A DNA stretch of 6,218 nucleotides from Clostridiales bacterium (GTDB lineage Bacteria; Bacillota; Clostridia; Lachnospirales; WQUN01): positions 1-6,218 of the forward strand of contig JAISWA010000183.1 of assembly GCA_031271275.1 (NCBI GenBank), read 5' to 3'. Each line of letters starts with the position of its first letter. The first letter of the stretch is position 1. A model generated the notes under the pieces. That model searched no databases and was not told the DNA's origin. It saw only the letters and a program-made list of their open reading frames with translations. Positions 1-4,917 of this stretch are shown here, one piece after another. The position numbers and the translations under genes were made by a program.

Positions 1-986
1 AGCGCCTTGCCGAAAATATCGGAATAGCACTCGTTTTTGGAGCAGGAAGGCTCCCCCGTCTCCACGCTGAACGCGTCCACCCCGTGGAAGTTGACCGGCG
101 CGTGTTCGGCTGCCTCGTAGCCCTTGCCCTTGACCGTGAGCACATGGAGCATGACCGGGCCTTTGATGTATTTAATCTTTCCCAACACCTGCGTAAGCGC
201 GGACAAATCGTGCCCGTCCACGGGGCCGAAATATTGGAAGCCGAATTGCTCAAACATCATGCCGGGCACAAACAAAGACTTGACCGCATCCTTGGTCCGG
301 CTGATCCACCTTTCGGCGCTTTTGCCGAGCTTCGGCACACGGTCCAGTAAATGATGCACGCCGTTTTTTACGCCGAGGTAATTGGGCGCGGTGCGGATGG
401 TGTTAAGGTAGCGTGACATGGCGCCCACGTTTTCGGCGATGGACATTTGGTTGTCGTTTACCACCACCAGTAAATCGGTATTGGAACGCCCGGCGTTGTT
501 CAGCGCTTCAAAGGCGAGCCCGCCCGTCATGGAACCGTCGCCGATTACGGCGACTACGCGGTCTTTGCTTTTTACGCCCTCCGCCGCGGCTTTTAAATCG
601 CGGGCGGTCGCAAGCCCGAGGGCGGCGGAAATGGAAGTGGAGCTGTGCCCCGTCCCGAACGCGTCGTGCCTGCTTTCGCCCGGCTTGGGAAAGCCGGAAA
701 GCCCGTCTAACTGCCGCAGGGTCTCGAACCTTCCCCGCCGGCCGGTCAGGATTTTATGCACATAGGACTGGTGCCCCACGTCCCAGACGATTTTATCGTT
801 GGGGGAATTGAATACCCTGTGCAGCGCCAACGTCAATTCCACCACGCCGAGGTTGGACGCCAAATGCCCGCCGGTATGGGACACCCCGGCAATGAGGAAT
901 TCCCGTATCTCCGCGGCGAGCTTTTCCAACTGTTCAATGGACAATCGCTTGAGTTCCTTAACGGAACGTAACTGGTTTAAAGTCAT
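1..986 (-). CDS. dxs: 1-deoxy-D-xylulose-5-phosphate synthase, N-terminal 328 residues (3' end outside window)
   Basis: Dxs is a cytosolic, thiamine-diphosphate-dependent enzyme that condenses pyruvate with glyceraldehyde 3-phosphate to form deoxyxylulose 5-phosphate, the first step of the MEP isoprenoid pathway. The reading frame is open to the window edge with no interruption. Visible family motifs are GGHLASNLG (39-47, with the His that corresponds to His49 of E. coli), WDVGHQSYVHKILTGR (68-83), GTGHSSTS (111-118), the thiamine-diphosphate/Mg site GDGSMTGG (149-156) closed by NDN (177-179), and YFGPVDGHD (252-260). The family is about 620 residues long, so roughly the second half, including the catalytic Glu of the transketolase-like pyrimidine domain, lies outside. 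The ATG at 986 overlaps the TGA of the upstream gene as ATGA, and no strong Shine-Dalgarno sequence is seen, so translation is probably coupled. Position directly after ispA and a DUF212 gene fits an isoprenoid block. Identification is secure. Confidence 0.97.
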   Translation of the reverse strand, partial: MTLNQLRSVKELKRLSIEQLEKLAAEIREFLIAGVSHTGGHLASNLGVVELTLALHRVFNSPNDKIVWDVGHQSYVHKILTGRRGRFETLRQLDGLSGFPKPGESRHDAFGTGHSSTSISAALGLATARDLKAAAEGVKSKDRVVAVIGDGSMTGGLAFEALNNAGRSNTDLLVVVNDNQMSIAENVGAMSRYLNTIRTAPNYLGVKNGVHHLLDRVPKLGKSAERWISRTKDAVKSLFVPGMMFEQFGFQYFGPVDGHDLSALTQVLGKIKYIKGPVMLHVLTVKGKGYEAAEHAPVNFHGVDAFSVETGEPSCSKNECYSDIFGKA

Positions 987-1465
987 GTGATAAAAATCCA
1001 TTCCGACACCATCGCGACCATTACGCCGAGGATTCCCCCGGCTATTACTTCAATGGGCTTGTGGCCGAGCAATTCTTTTAATTTTTTATCCAATTTAAGC
1101 CCCTGGTCTTCCAACTTGGAAAAGAGGAAATTGATCGCTTCCGCCTGTTTGCCCGCCGCCCGCCGCACCCCGGCGGAATCGTACATGACGACCATCATCA
1201 GCGCCGCGCTGATGGCGAACATGGACGAAGCGAACCCTTCGCGAAAGCCGATGGAAAGCGTAAGGGACGAAACCAACGCGCTATGGGAGCTTGGCATCCC
1301 CCCGGTGCTGAAAAGCAGCGCCTTTTGCCATGACTTGGTGCGCCAGTAGTCAATAAGCACTTTGAAGAACTGCGCCAGAATCATCGCGGCAAGGGCGGTG
1401 AGCAGCGGCACATTATATTGTAAACCGAGCAGCGGGAATTCGTTCAAAAAAATTTCCTTTCCCAT
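983..1465 (-). CDS. DUF212/YuiD-family divergent PAP2-like membrane protein, possible lipid phosphatase
   Basis: This 160-residue protein resembles B. subtilis YuiD (about 158 residues) and the family called divergent PAP2 or acid phosphatase/vanadium-dependent haloperoxidase-related. The recognisable signatures are STGGMPSSHSA (53-63), matching the PSxH core of PAP2 phosphatases, and YDSAGVRRAAGKQ (95-107), where a second Arg/His-type motif is expected. LKELLGHKPIEV (129-140) is the conserved C-terminal block. Hydrophobic stretches near 19-38, 62-74, 79-95 and 138-159 indicate a small integral membrane protein. Its biochemical role is not established. The location between farnesyl diphosphate synthase and Dxs suggests a prenyl (di)phosphate substrate, which is inference. 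The ATG at 1465 lies 3 bases after the ispA stop, with AAAGG directly against it, which is poor spacing. A TTG at 1447, preceded at better distance by GGAAAGGA, would give 154 residues and is a reasonable alternative start. The stop overlaps the dxs start. Confidence 0.88.
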   Translation of the reverse strand: MGKEIFLNEFPLLGLQYNVPLLTALAAMILAQFFKVLIDYWRTKSWQKALLFSTGGMPSSHSALVSSLTLSIGFREGFASSMFAISAALMMVVMYDSAGVRRAAGKQAEAINFLFSKLEDQGLKLDKKLKELLGHKPIEVIAGGILGVMVAMVSEWIFIT

Positions 1466-1468
1466 CCT

Positions 1469-2347
1469 TTAAAAATCGCGGTGGATAATTTTAAAAACAA
1501 GCGATTGCAGCGTGTCCGTTTTAAAGGGGATTCTTGCTACAACCTCAACGGTTTTGTCCGATAAACGGCGGTATTCGTCCCTCGCCCCCTCAACGCCGAG
1601 CAGCGAGACATAAGTGGTTTTTTGGTTTTTCTCGTCGCTGCGGGCGGGCTTGCCCAGTTTCTCCGTAGTTGCGGTGACGTCGAGGATGTCGTCCTTTATT
1701 TGAAACGCCAGCCCGAGCGTTGCCCCGAGGGCGTTCATTTCTTTCTCCGTTTGGGAATCCCCGCCGCCGAGTACCGCGCCCGCCGCAAAACAGGCTTGGA
1801 TAAGCGCGCCGGTTTTTAACTCGTACATGCGGGTGAGCGCGCCCGTATCCGCCGCGCCGCTTTCGTTTAAAATATCCAGAACCTGCCCGGAAACCATGCC
1901 TTCCGCCCCCGCCGCGTTGGCGATAAACGAAAGCGCCCTGGCGCAATTCCCATTGCGCGGGTCGTTGACGCAGGCGCCCGCCATTACCTCATACGCCTTG
2001 TTAAGCAGCGCGTCGCCCGCGAGCAGGGCGAGCGCCTCGCCGTACTTTATATGGCAGGTGGGCTGCCCCCGGCGCAAATCGTCGTCGTCCATACAGGGAA
2101 GGTCGTCGTGGATTAATGAGTAGGTGTGGATCAACTCCGCCGCGCAGGCAAAATCCAACGCGGTTTCGTCATACGCGCCGCTTACGGACTCGCACGCCGC
2201 CAGTAACAACAGCGGTCTGAGACGCTTCCCCCCGGCGAACACGCTGTACTTCATCGCTTCCGCAAGCGGTTCCGCCTTAAACGCGCCGGCATCCAGTATT
2301 TGCAGAAGCCTTTGGTTAATTCCGCCTACCCTATCCGCCATACTCAT
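1469..2347 (-). CDS. ispA: farnesyl diphosphate synthase (short-chain trans-prenyltransferase)
   Basis: IspA is a cytosolic Mg-dependent enzyme that adds isopentenyl diphosphate to dimethylallyl and geranyl diphosphate to give farnesyl diphosphate, the precursor of undecaprenyl phosphate and quinone side chains. The 292 residues carry the whole motif series in order: GGKRLRP (39-45), first Asp-rich motif DDLPCMDDD (81-89) with the two-residue insertion usual in bacterial enzymes, RRGQPT (92-97), GDALL (111-115), GMVSGQVLD (150-158), KTG (178-180), second Asp-rich motif in FQIKDDILD (215-223) and the downstream KTTY (243-246). Residues HTYSLIHDD before the first motif are very like E. coli IspA (HAYSLIHDD), which favours a C15 product over longer chains; a geranylgeranyl product cannot be excluded. 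The ATG at 2347 overlaps the xseB TGA in an ATGA junction. No good Shine-Dalgarno sequence precedes it, so coupling to xseB translation is likely. Nothing looks damaged. Confidence 0.96.
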   Translation of the reverse strand: MSMADRVGGINQRLLQILDAGAFKAEPLAEAMKYSVFAGGKRLRPLLLLAACESVSGAYDETALDFACAAELIHTYSLIHDDLPCMDDDDLRRGQPTCHIKYGEALALLAGDALLNKAYEVMAGACVNDPRNGNCARALSFIANAAGAEGMVSGQVLDILNESGAADTGALTRMYELKTGALIQACFAAGAVLGGGDSQTEKEMNALGATLGLAFQIKDDILDVTATTEKLGKPARSDEKNQKTTYVSLLGVEGARDEYRRLSDKTVEVVARIPFKTDTLQSLVFKIIHRDF

Positions 2348-2562
2348 GATTCGTTAAAAACAGCCTGCGAAAACAGACCGTCGGATTCCTTCTTAAGGAC
2401 GGAAACCTCCGCCTCATATTTATTCAGCAATTCCCCGCAGCGGTTGGACAGGGAAAGCCCTTCCTTATATAAAGCCATCGCCGCTTCCAACCCGGTTTCA
2501 CTGTTTTCGACGATGTCGATTATTTCCTCAAGACGCGTAAGGGATTGCTCGAAAGTTTGCAA
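2344..2562 (-). CDS. xseB: exodeoxyribonuclease VII small subunit
   Basis: XseB is the small helical subunit of exonuclease VII, which degrades single-stranded DNA to oligonucleotides; several XseB chains wrap the coiled-coil part of XseA. The 72 residues are typical for the family (about 65-85). The diagnostic stretch is FEQSLTRLEEIIDIVE (4-19) followed by GLEAAMALYKEGLSLSNRCGELLNKYEAEVSVL (about 24-56), matching the conserved pattern of an acidic first helix, then LEEAL-LYEEG-LS-C-L, then a long second helix. The start is a TTG at 2562, at the end of a run of eight Ts, with GGAG at 2573-2576 about 10 bases upstream, a slightly long spacer. No ATG lies closer that would preserve the first helix. 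The stop overlaps the ispA start. In most genomes xseB follows xseA within a few bases; here the gap is 124 bases and holds a repeat. Confidence 0.93.
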   Translation of the reverse strand: MQTFEQSLTRLEEIIDIVENSETGLEAAMALYKEGLSLSNRCGELLNKYEAEVSVLKKESDGLFSQAVFNES

Positions 2563-2612
2563 AAAAAATCAACTCCGTTTGTATAGCGAATCAACTGTAA
2601 AAACACCGTGCC

Positions 2613-2685
2613 TGTCATTCTGAGCGAAGCGAAGAATCTTTAAAACGGCGGAACGGACAGCTCCTTCGCTTCGCTCAGGACGACA
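2613..2685. repeat. inverted pair of a 27-base GAGCGAAGCGAAG-type repeat (REP/MITE-like) between xseA and xseB
   Basis: Two copies of a 27-base unit face each other at 2613-2639 and 2659-2685, separated by 19 bases. They agree at 23 of 27 positions after reverse complementing one copy. The 15-base core CTGAGCGAAGCGAAG (2620-2634) matches its partner (2664-2678) perfectly, so either strand of RNA could fold into a strong hairpin. From memory, the string around GTCATTCTGAGCGAAGCGAAG is a dispersed repeat found in many unrelated bacterial genomes; I could not check that here. The outer end lies one base from the xseA stop codon, and the element accounts for most of the unusual gap in the operon. 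In the operon mRNA it could slow decay or partly attenuate. A run of five Ts follows the hairpin on the minus strand, but only after about ten bases, so it is not a standard terminator. Confidence 0.8.
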
Positions 2686-2686
2686 C

Positions 2687-3664
2687 TCATTTCGACTTTA
2701 GCGTAACCTCGCCTATAACGGCAACCGCCTGACCGTCGGAAAATTGAAGGCGCGCCTTTTCCCCTGTCCCGAGCGCCGAAGCGGACGTAACCACGCCGCC
2801 CGATTCCCCGCGTACCACGGCGAACCCGCGCTTCCATATCGCTTCCGGGGAAACTTTATGCAGTAAAGCGGTATCGCGCTCAAGCCGGGAATGTTCTTTC
2901 GAGAGACGGCCGCAAAGCAGCCGGGATAATTCTTTTATCAAGCCTTCAAGATGAGTTTGCCGTTCATAAATCATATCCAACGGCTTGCGGAAGAACCTGT
3001 TTTTAAGTACCGCGCTCAGCGCGGTTTTTTGGTCGCCGACCGCTTTTTCAACGGACTTGTGCAGCAAATCGGTCAGCGACTTTACCCGCGCAAGCGTCGC
3101 GTAATAATCATACGCCGCGATTACGGCGGCGGCGGTGGGCGTGGCGGCGCGCAGGTCCGCGGCAAAGTCCGCGATGGTGAAGTCCGTTTCGTGCCCCACC
3201 GCGGAAATGACGGGTATTTTCGATTCGGCTATGGCACGGGCGACTTCTTCCTTATTAAATACCCATAAATCTTCCGCCGAGCCGCCGCCGCGCCCCAGTA
3301 TGATAACGTCGGCCCCGCCCCACTCGTTCACTTCGCGAACCGCGCGCACAATATCCCGCGCCGCTTCCTCGCCCTGTACCAACGCGGGGGCGATTACGAT
3401 ACGCGCCGCCGGGTTCCGGCTTCGCATAGTTTTGATAATATCGTGAACCGCCGCGCCGGTGGGGCTTGTTATCACGGCTACGCAGCTTGCGGTTGCGGGG
3501 ATGGGCTTCTTTCTTCTATCGTCGAACAAACCTTCCGCTTGCAGCCTGTCGCGGACTTCCACAAACTCCGCCTGCATTTGCCCGACGCCGGAAGGCTCCA
3601 TAAGTTCGGCGTAAAACTGGTACTGCCCGGTTTTTTCATCCAGGGAAACATAACCGAACACCAC
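2687..3664 (-). CDS. xseA: exodeoxyribonuclease VII large subunit, C-terminal fragment downstream of an in-frame stop
   Basis: This is the catalytic part (residues 80-404 of the intact frame) of XseA, the large subunit of exonuclease VII. The frame begins after a TAA at 3668-3670; GTG codons follow at 3664 and 3661, but no clear ribosome site precedes them, so independent initiation is uncertain. Everything downstream looks intact: VITSPTGAAVHDI (64-76 of the fragment), the Gly-rich ILGRGGGSAEDLW (122-134), ISAVGHETDFTIADFAADLRA (153-173), a long helical region (about 190-270) that in the family binds XseB, and the C-terminal RGFAVVR block (279-285). In full-frame numbering, Asp154, Arg204, His237 and Asp240 fall one position from the E. 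coli catalytic residues Asp155, Arg205, His238 and Asp241. With no frameshift or lost motif, the break is either very recent, a sequencing error, or tolerated by readthrough. A 27-base repeat abuts its stop codon. Confidence 0.9.
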   Translation of the reverse strand: MVFGYVSLDEKTGQYQFYAELMEPSGVGQMQAEFVEVRDRLQAEGLFDDRRKKPIPATASCVAVITSPTGAAVHDIIKTMRSRNPAARIVIAPALVQGEEAARDIVRAVREVNEWGGADVIILGRGGGSAEDLWVFNKEEVARAIAESKIPVISAVGHETDFTIADFAADLRAATPTAAAVIAAYDYYATLARVKSLTDLLHKSVEKAVGDQKTALSAVLKNRFFRKPLDMIYERQTHLEGLIKELSRLLCGRLSKEHSRLERDTALLHKVSPEAIWKRGFAVVRGESGGVVTSASALGTGEKARLQFSDGQAVAVIGEVTLKSK

Positions 3665-3667
3665 CGC

Positions 3668-3688
3668 TTACAGCCCGTTTTTCGGGCT
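3668..3688 (-). other. in-frame ochre codon of xseA preceded by a 6-bp hairpin
   Basis: On the minus strand the TAA at 3670-3668 is in phase with both halves of xseA. Two bases before it ends a perfect small hairpin, AGCCCG (3688-3683), an AAAAA loop, then CGGGCT (3677-3672). The hairpin encodes the residues SPKNGL, which match the family, so the codons themselves are unremarkable. GTG codons at 3664 and 3661 follow the stop within a few bases and could in principle support reinitiation. TAA is used as a normal terminator for nusB and ispA in this window, so it is not a reassigned codon. Confidence 0.85.
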
Positions 3689-3901
3689 AAATTTAAGCGA
3701 CTGGGTATAGCTGCGGAACATGACCGCGTTGACGGACGCGTCCGCGTCTTTTAACGAAAAATACATATGCCCCGAAGAATGCAGCTTTACGCCGGAGAGC
3801 TCCCCCTCCACAAACAACCCGCCAAGCAGCGCGTCGTCCTCCAACTGCCTTTTGACATATCTGTTGACCTGCGAAACCGAAAAAACGCGCCGGTTAAGCA
3901 T
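3668..3901 (-). CDS. xseA: exodeoxyribonuclease VII large subunit, N-terminal fragment ending at an in-frame TAA
   Basis: The 77-residue product is the start of XseA: VFSVSQVNRYVKRQLEDD (6-23), then LGGLFVEGELSGVKLHSSGHMYFSLKD (26-52), then ASVNAVMFRSY (55-65). These are the opening helix and most of the OB-fold that binds single-stranded DNA in this family. The frame stops at TAA in the context NGL-stop-AVVFGYVS. Homologues read roughly GMKVLVRGRVS here, so the TAA sits exactly where a Lys is usual and no base is inserted or lost. AAA to TAA would be one substitution. Because the stop falls before the last strands of the OB-fold, this piece is unlikely to be a stable separate domain. The ATG at 3901 overlaps the last 8 bases of nusB. 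Read together with the downstream fragment, the locus spans 2687-3901 and would encode about 404 residues, a normal length for Bacillota XseA. Best treated as one interrupted gene. Confidence 0.88.
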   Translation of the reverse strand: MLNRRVFSVSQVNRYVKRQLEDDALLGGLFVEGELSGVKLHSSGHMYFSLKDADASVNAVMFRSYTQSLKFSPKNGL

Positions 3902-4334
3902 CGTCGCTTACTCGCCCGAGCACCCCGTTTACAAACGCGTAGGACTCGTCCGTCCCGTATTGTTTGGCAAGTTCCACGGCTTCGTTTATGGTCGCGCCCG
4001 CGGGGATGTCTTCCATATAAAGCAGTTCGTACACCCCGAGCCTGAGTACGGCGAGGTCCATACGGCTGATGCGCTCGATACGCCAGTCTTTTAAATGCTT
4101 GCCGATTACGCCGTCAATATCTTCCAACTTGTCGAGCACTCCGCTTAAAATCCGAATCATATAGGCGGAGTCCAGTTCTTTGGAAACGCCCTCCTCGTCG
4201 TCCTCAAGCGCCGCGAGATAATCGGTGTACGCCTCCGCCAAAGTCTCCGCGTCATAATTTTCATGAAACGGAATTTGATATATTAAGGCAAAGGCGTGCC
4301 TGCGGGAATTCCGGCGGATATCGGTCAGACTCAT
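3894..4334 (-). CDS. nusB: transcription antitermination factor NusB
   Basis: NusB pairs with NusE (ribosomal protein S10) on boxA RNA to build the antitermination complex on rRNA operons and also helps 30S maturation. The 146-residue length is normal. Matching features are the Arg-rich N-terminus NSRRHAFALIYQ (9-20), corresponding to the (S/R)RR-AR--A-Q segment that contacts RNA, and the strongly conserved C-terminal half DWRIERISRMDLAVLRLGVYELLYMEDIPAGATINEAVELAKQYGTDESYAFVNGVLG (83-140), including INEAVELAK-Y-----FVNGVL. The middle (about 24-55) is acidic and variable, as usual. The ATG at 4334 overlaps the TGA of the Asp23-family gene as ATGA. The preceding bases are GC-rich with no Shine-Dalgarno sequence, so translation most likely depends on coupling. 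The TAA at 3896-3894 overlaps the start of xseA. Many Bacillota have folD between nusB and xseA; it is absent here. Confidence 0.96.
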   Translation of the reverse strand: MSLTDIRRNSRRHAFALIYQIPFHENYDAETLAEAYTDYLAALEDDEEGVSKELDSAYMIRILSGVLDKLEDIDGVIGKHLKDWRIERISRMDLAVLRLGVYELLYMEDIPAGATINEAVELAKQYGTDESYAFVNGVLGRVSDDA

Positions 4335-4684
4335 GCGGGGCGCTGACCCGCGCTGACGGTGACGTTGACCTCGGAGACGCCGAGGCCGGTCATGGTTTCG
4401 ATAGCGCTCTTTATTTTCTGCTGCACGTCGAGGGCGACTTCCTGTATCTTCGCGCCGGGTTTGACGGTGATATCGGTTGAAATGCGCACAGCTTCACCGT
4501 CCATCGCGACGGCGACCCCTTTGGACAAATTGCGGCGGCCGAGCTTCCCGGTGATATCGCCTGCCAAATGACCGGCAAGACCGGCGATGCCTTCCGCCTC
4601 AAGCGCCGCGGTACCCGCGATAACCGCCACCGCTTCTTCGGAAACTTTTACCCGGCCCGGCCCGTTCGCCTTTATATCTATCAT
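4331..4684 (-). CDS. Asp23/Gls24 family protein (YqhY/DUF322-like)
   Basis: This 117-residue protein belongs to the Asp23/Gls24 (DUF322) family. The pattern is typical: GRVKVSEEAVAVIAGTAALEAEGIAGL (10-36), a glycine-rich middle, KGVAVAMDGEAVRISTDITVKPGAKIQEVALDVQQKIKSAIETMTGLGVSEVNVTVSAG (55-113). In the Bacillota these small cytosolic proteins are linked to envelope stress or to acetyl-CoA carboxylase control; B. subtilis YqhY, encoded between accC and nusB, is the nearest contextual parallel, and position directly before nusB supports that subgroup. The precise role here is inference. The start at 4684 is chosen because GGGAGG lies at 4690-4695 with a 5-base spacer. A longer frame from an ATG at 4726 exists, but its start sits at or upstream of the transcription start predicted from the promoter at 4731-4758, and the added residues do not resemble the family. 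This is the first gene of the minus-strand operon; its stop overlaps the nusB start. Confidence 0.93.
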   Translation of the reverse strand: MIDIKANGPGRVKVSEEAVAVIAGTAALEAEGIAGLAGHLAGDITGKLGRRNLSKGVAVAMDGEAVRISTDITVKPGAKIQEVALDVQQKIKSAIETMTGLGVSEVNVTVSAGQRPA

Positions 4685-4689
4685 AGCCG

Positions 4690-4695
4690 CCTCCC
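4690..4695 (-). promoter_or_regulatory. Shine-Dalgarno sequence of the Asp23-family gene
   Basis: GGGAGG on the minus strand sits 5 bases before the ATG at 4684. It is the strongest ribosome site in the operon and decides the start over the upstream in-frame ATG at 4726. Most genes downstream lack a comparable site and use overlaps instead. Confidence 0.85.
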
Positions 4696-4730
4696 ACGCG
4701 CTTTTATTTTTGTCAATACAAAGCAAACGG

Positions 4731-4758
4731 ATTATATCAAATATTCAAACCGTTGCAA
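4731..4758 (-). promoter_or_regulatory. sigma-A-type promoter of the Asp23-nusB-xseAB-ispA-dxs operon
   Basis: On the minus strand the hexamers TTGCAA (4758-4753) and TATAAT (4736-4731) are 16 bases apart. The -10 box is a perfect consensus and the -35 box matches at four of six positions. Transcription would start near 4724, giving a leader of about 40 bases to the ATG at 4684. The surrounding AT-rich stretch stands out from the GC-rich flanks. No other good promoter is seen before the following genes, consistent with one operon. Confidence 0.75.
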
Positions 4759-4847
4759 ATTTCCGCCCGCGTTCGCGAAAACGCTTCGTCGCCGCGCTTC
4801 TGGCGCGTTCATGCGTCCGGCGCGGTAACCAAACTGTAAAAAAAGCT

Positions 4848-4875
4848 TTGCCAATAGAACGGGCAGTGTTATAAT
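4848..4875 (+). promoter_or_regulatory. sigma-A-type promoter of murA
   Basis: TTGCCA (4848-4853) and TATAAT (4870-4875) are separated by 16 bases; the -10 box is a perfect consensus and the -35 box matches at four of six positions. Transcription would begin near 4882, so the murA message would carry a leader of about 197 bases that includes the whole palindromic element at 4918-5039. No better promoter is seen between that element and murA. Confidence 0.75.
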
Positions 4876-4917
4876 GCCGGTAATAATTTTTTCCGTAAAC
4901 GCAAAAAACACGAAATC

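Noticed and set aside
84..990. Several plus-strand open frames of 63-132 codons opposite dxs
   Set aside because: They lie antisense to an intact, well-conserved dxs frame, show no family resemblance and have low-complexity Arg/Pro-rich composition expected of shadows in GC-rich DNA.
2580..2585. TATACA upstream of xseB as an internal promoter on the minus strand
   Set aside because: No acceptable -35 hexamer is found at 16-18 bases, so an internal promoter is not supported.
2587..2685. Repeat hairpin between xseA and xseB as an intrinsic terminator
   Set aside because: The T run on the minus strand is only five bases and starts about ten bases after the stem, too far for a standard terminator, and the operon genes continue directly.
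2640..2837. 65-codon minus-strand frame across the 3' end of xseA and the repeat
   Set aside because: It is out of frame with xseA, Arg/Gly-rich, and ends in a translation of the repeat; no ribosome site or family likeness.
3668..3670. Reassigned UAA codon (alternative genetic code)
   Set aside because: TAA ends nusB and ispA at the positions expected from their families, and no other gene here has an internal TAA.
2687..3901. XseA naturally split into two cooperating proteins
   Set aside because: The break falls inside the OB-fold rather than at a domain border, the halves share one frame without indel, and the second half has no clear ribosome site.
4711..4716. Perfect TTGACA on the minus strand downstream of the operon promoter
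   Set aside because: No -10 box follows at 16-18 bases; that distance falls in the GC-rich ribosome-site region.
4331..4726. Longer 131-residue form of the Asp23-family protein starting at 4726
   Set aside because: The start lies at or upstream of the predicted transcription start near 4724, lacks a ribosome site, and the extra 14 residues do not fit the family; GGGAGG at 4690-4695 supports 4684.
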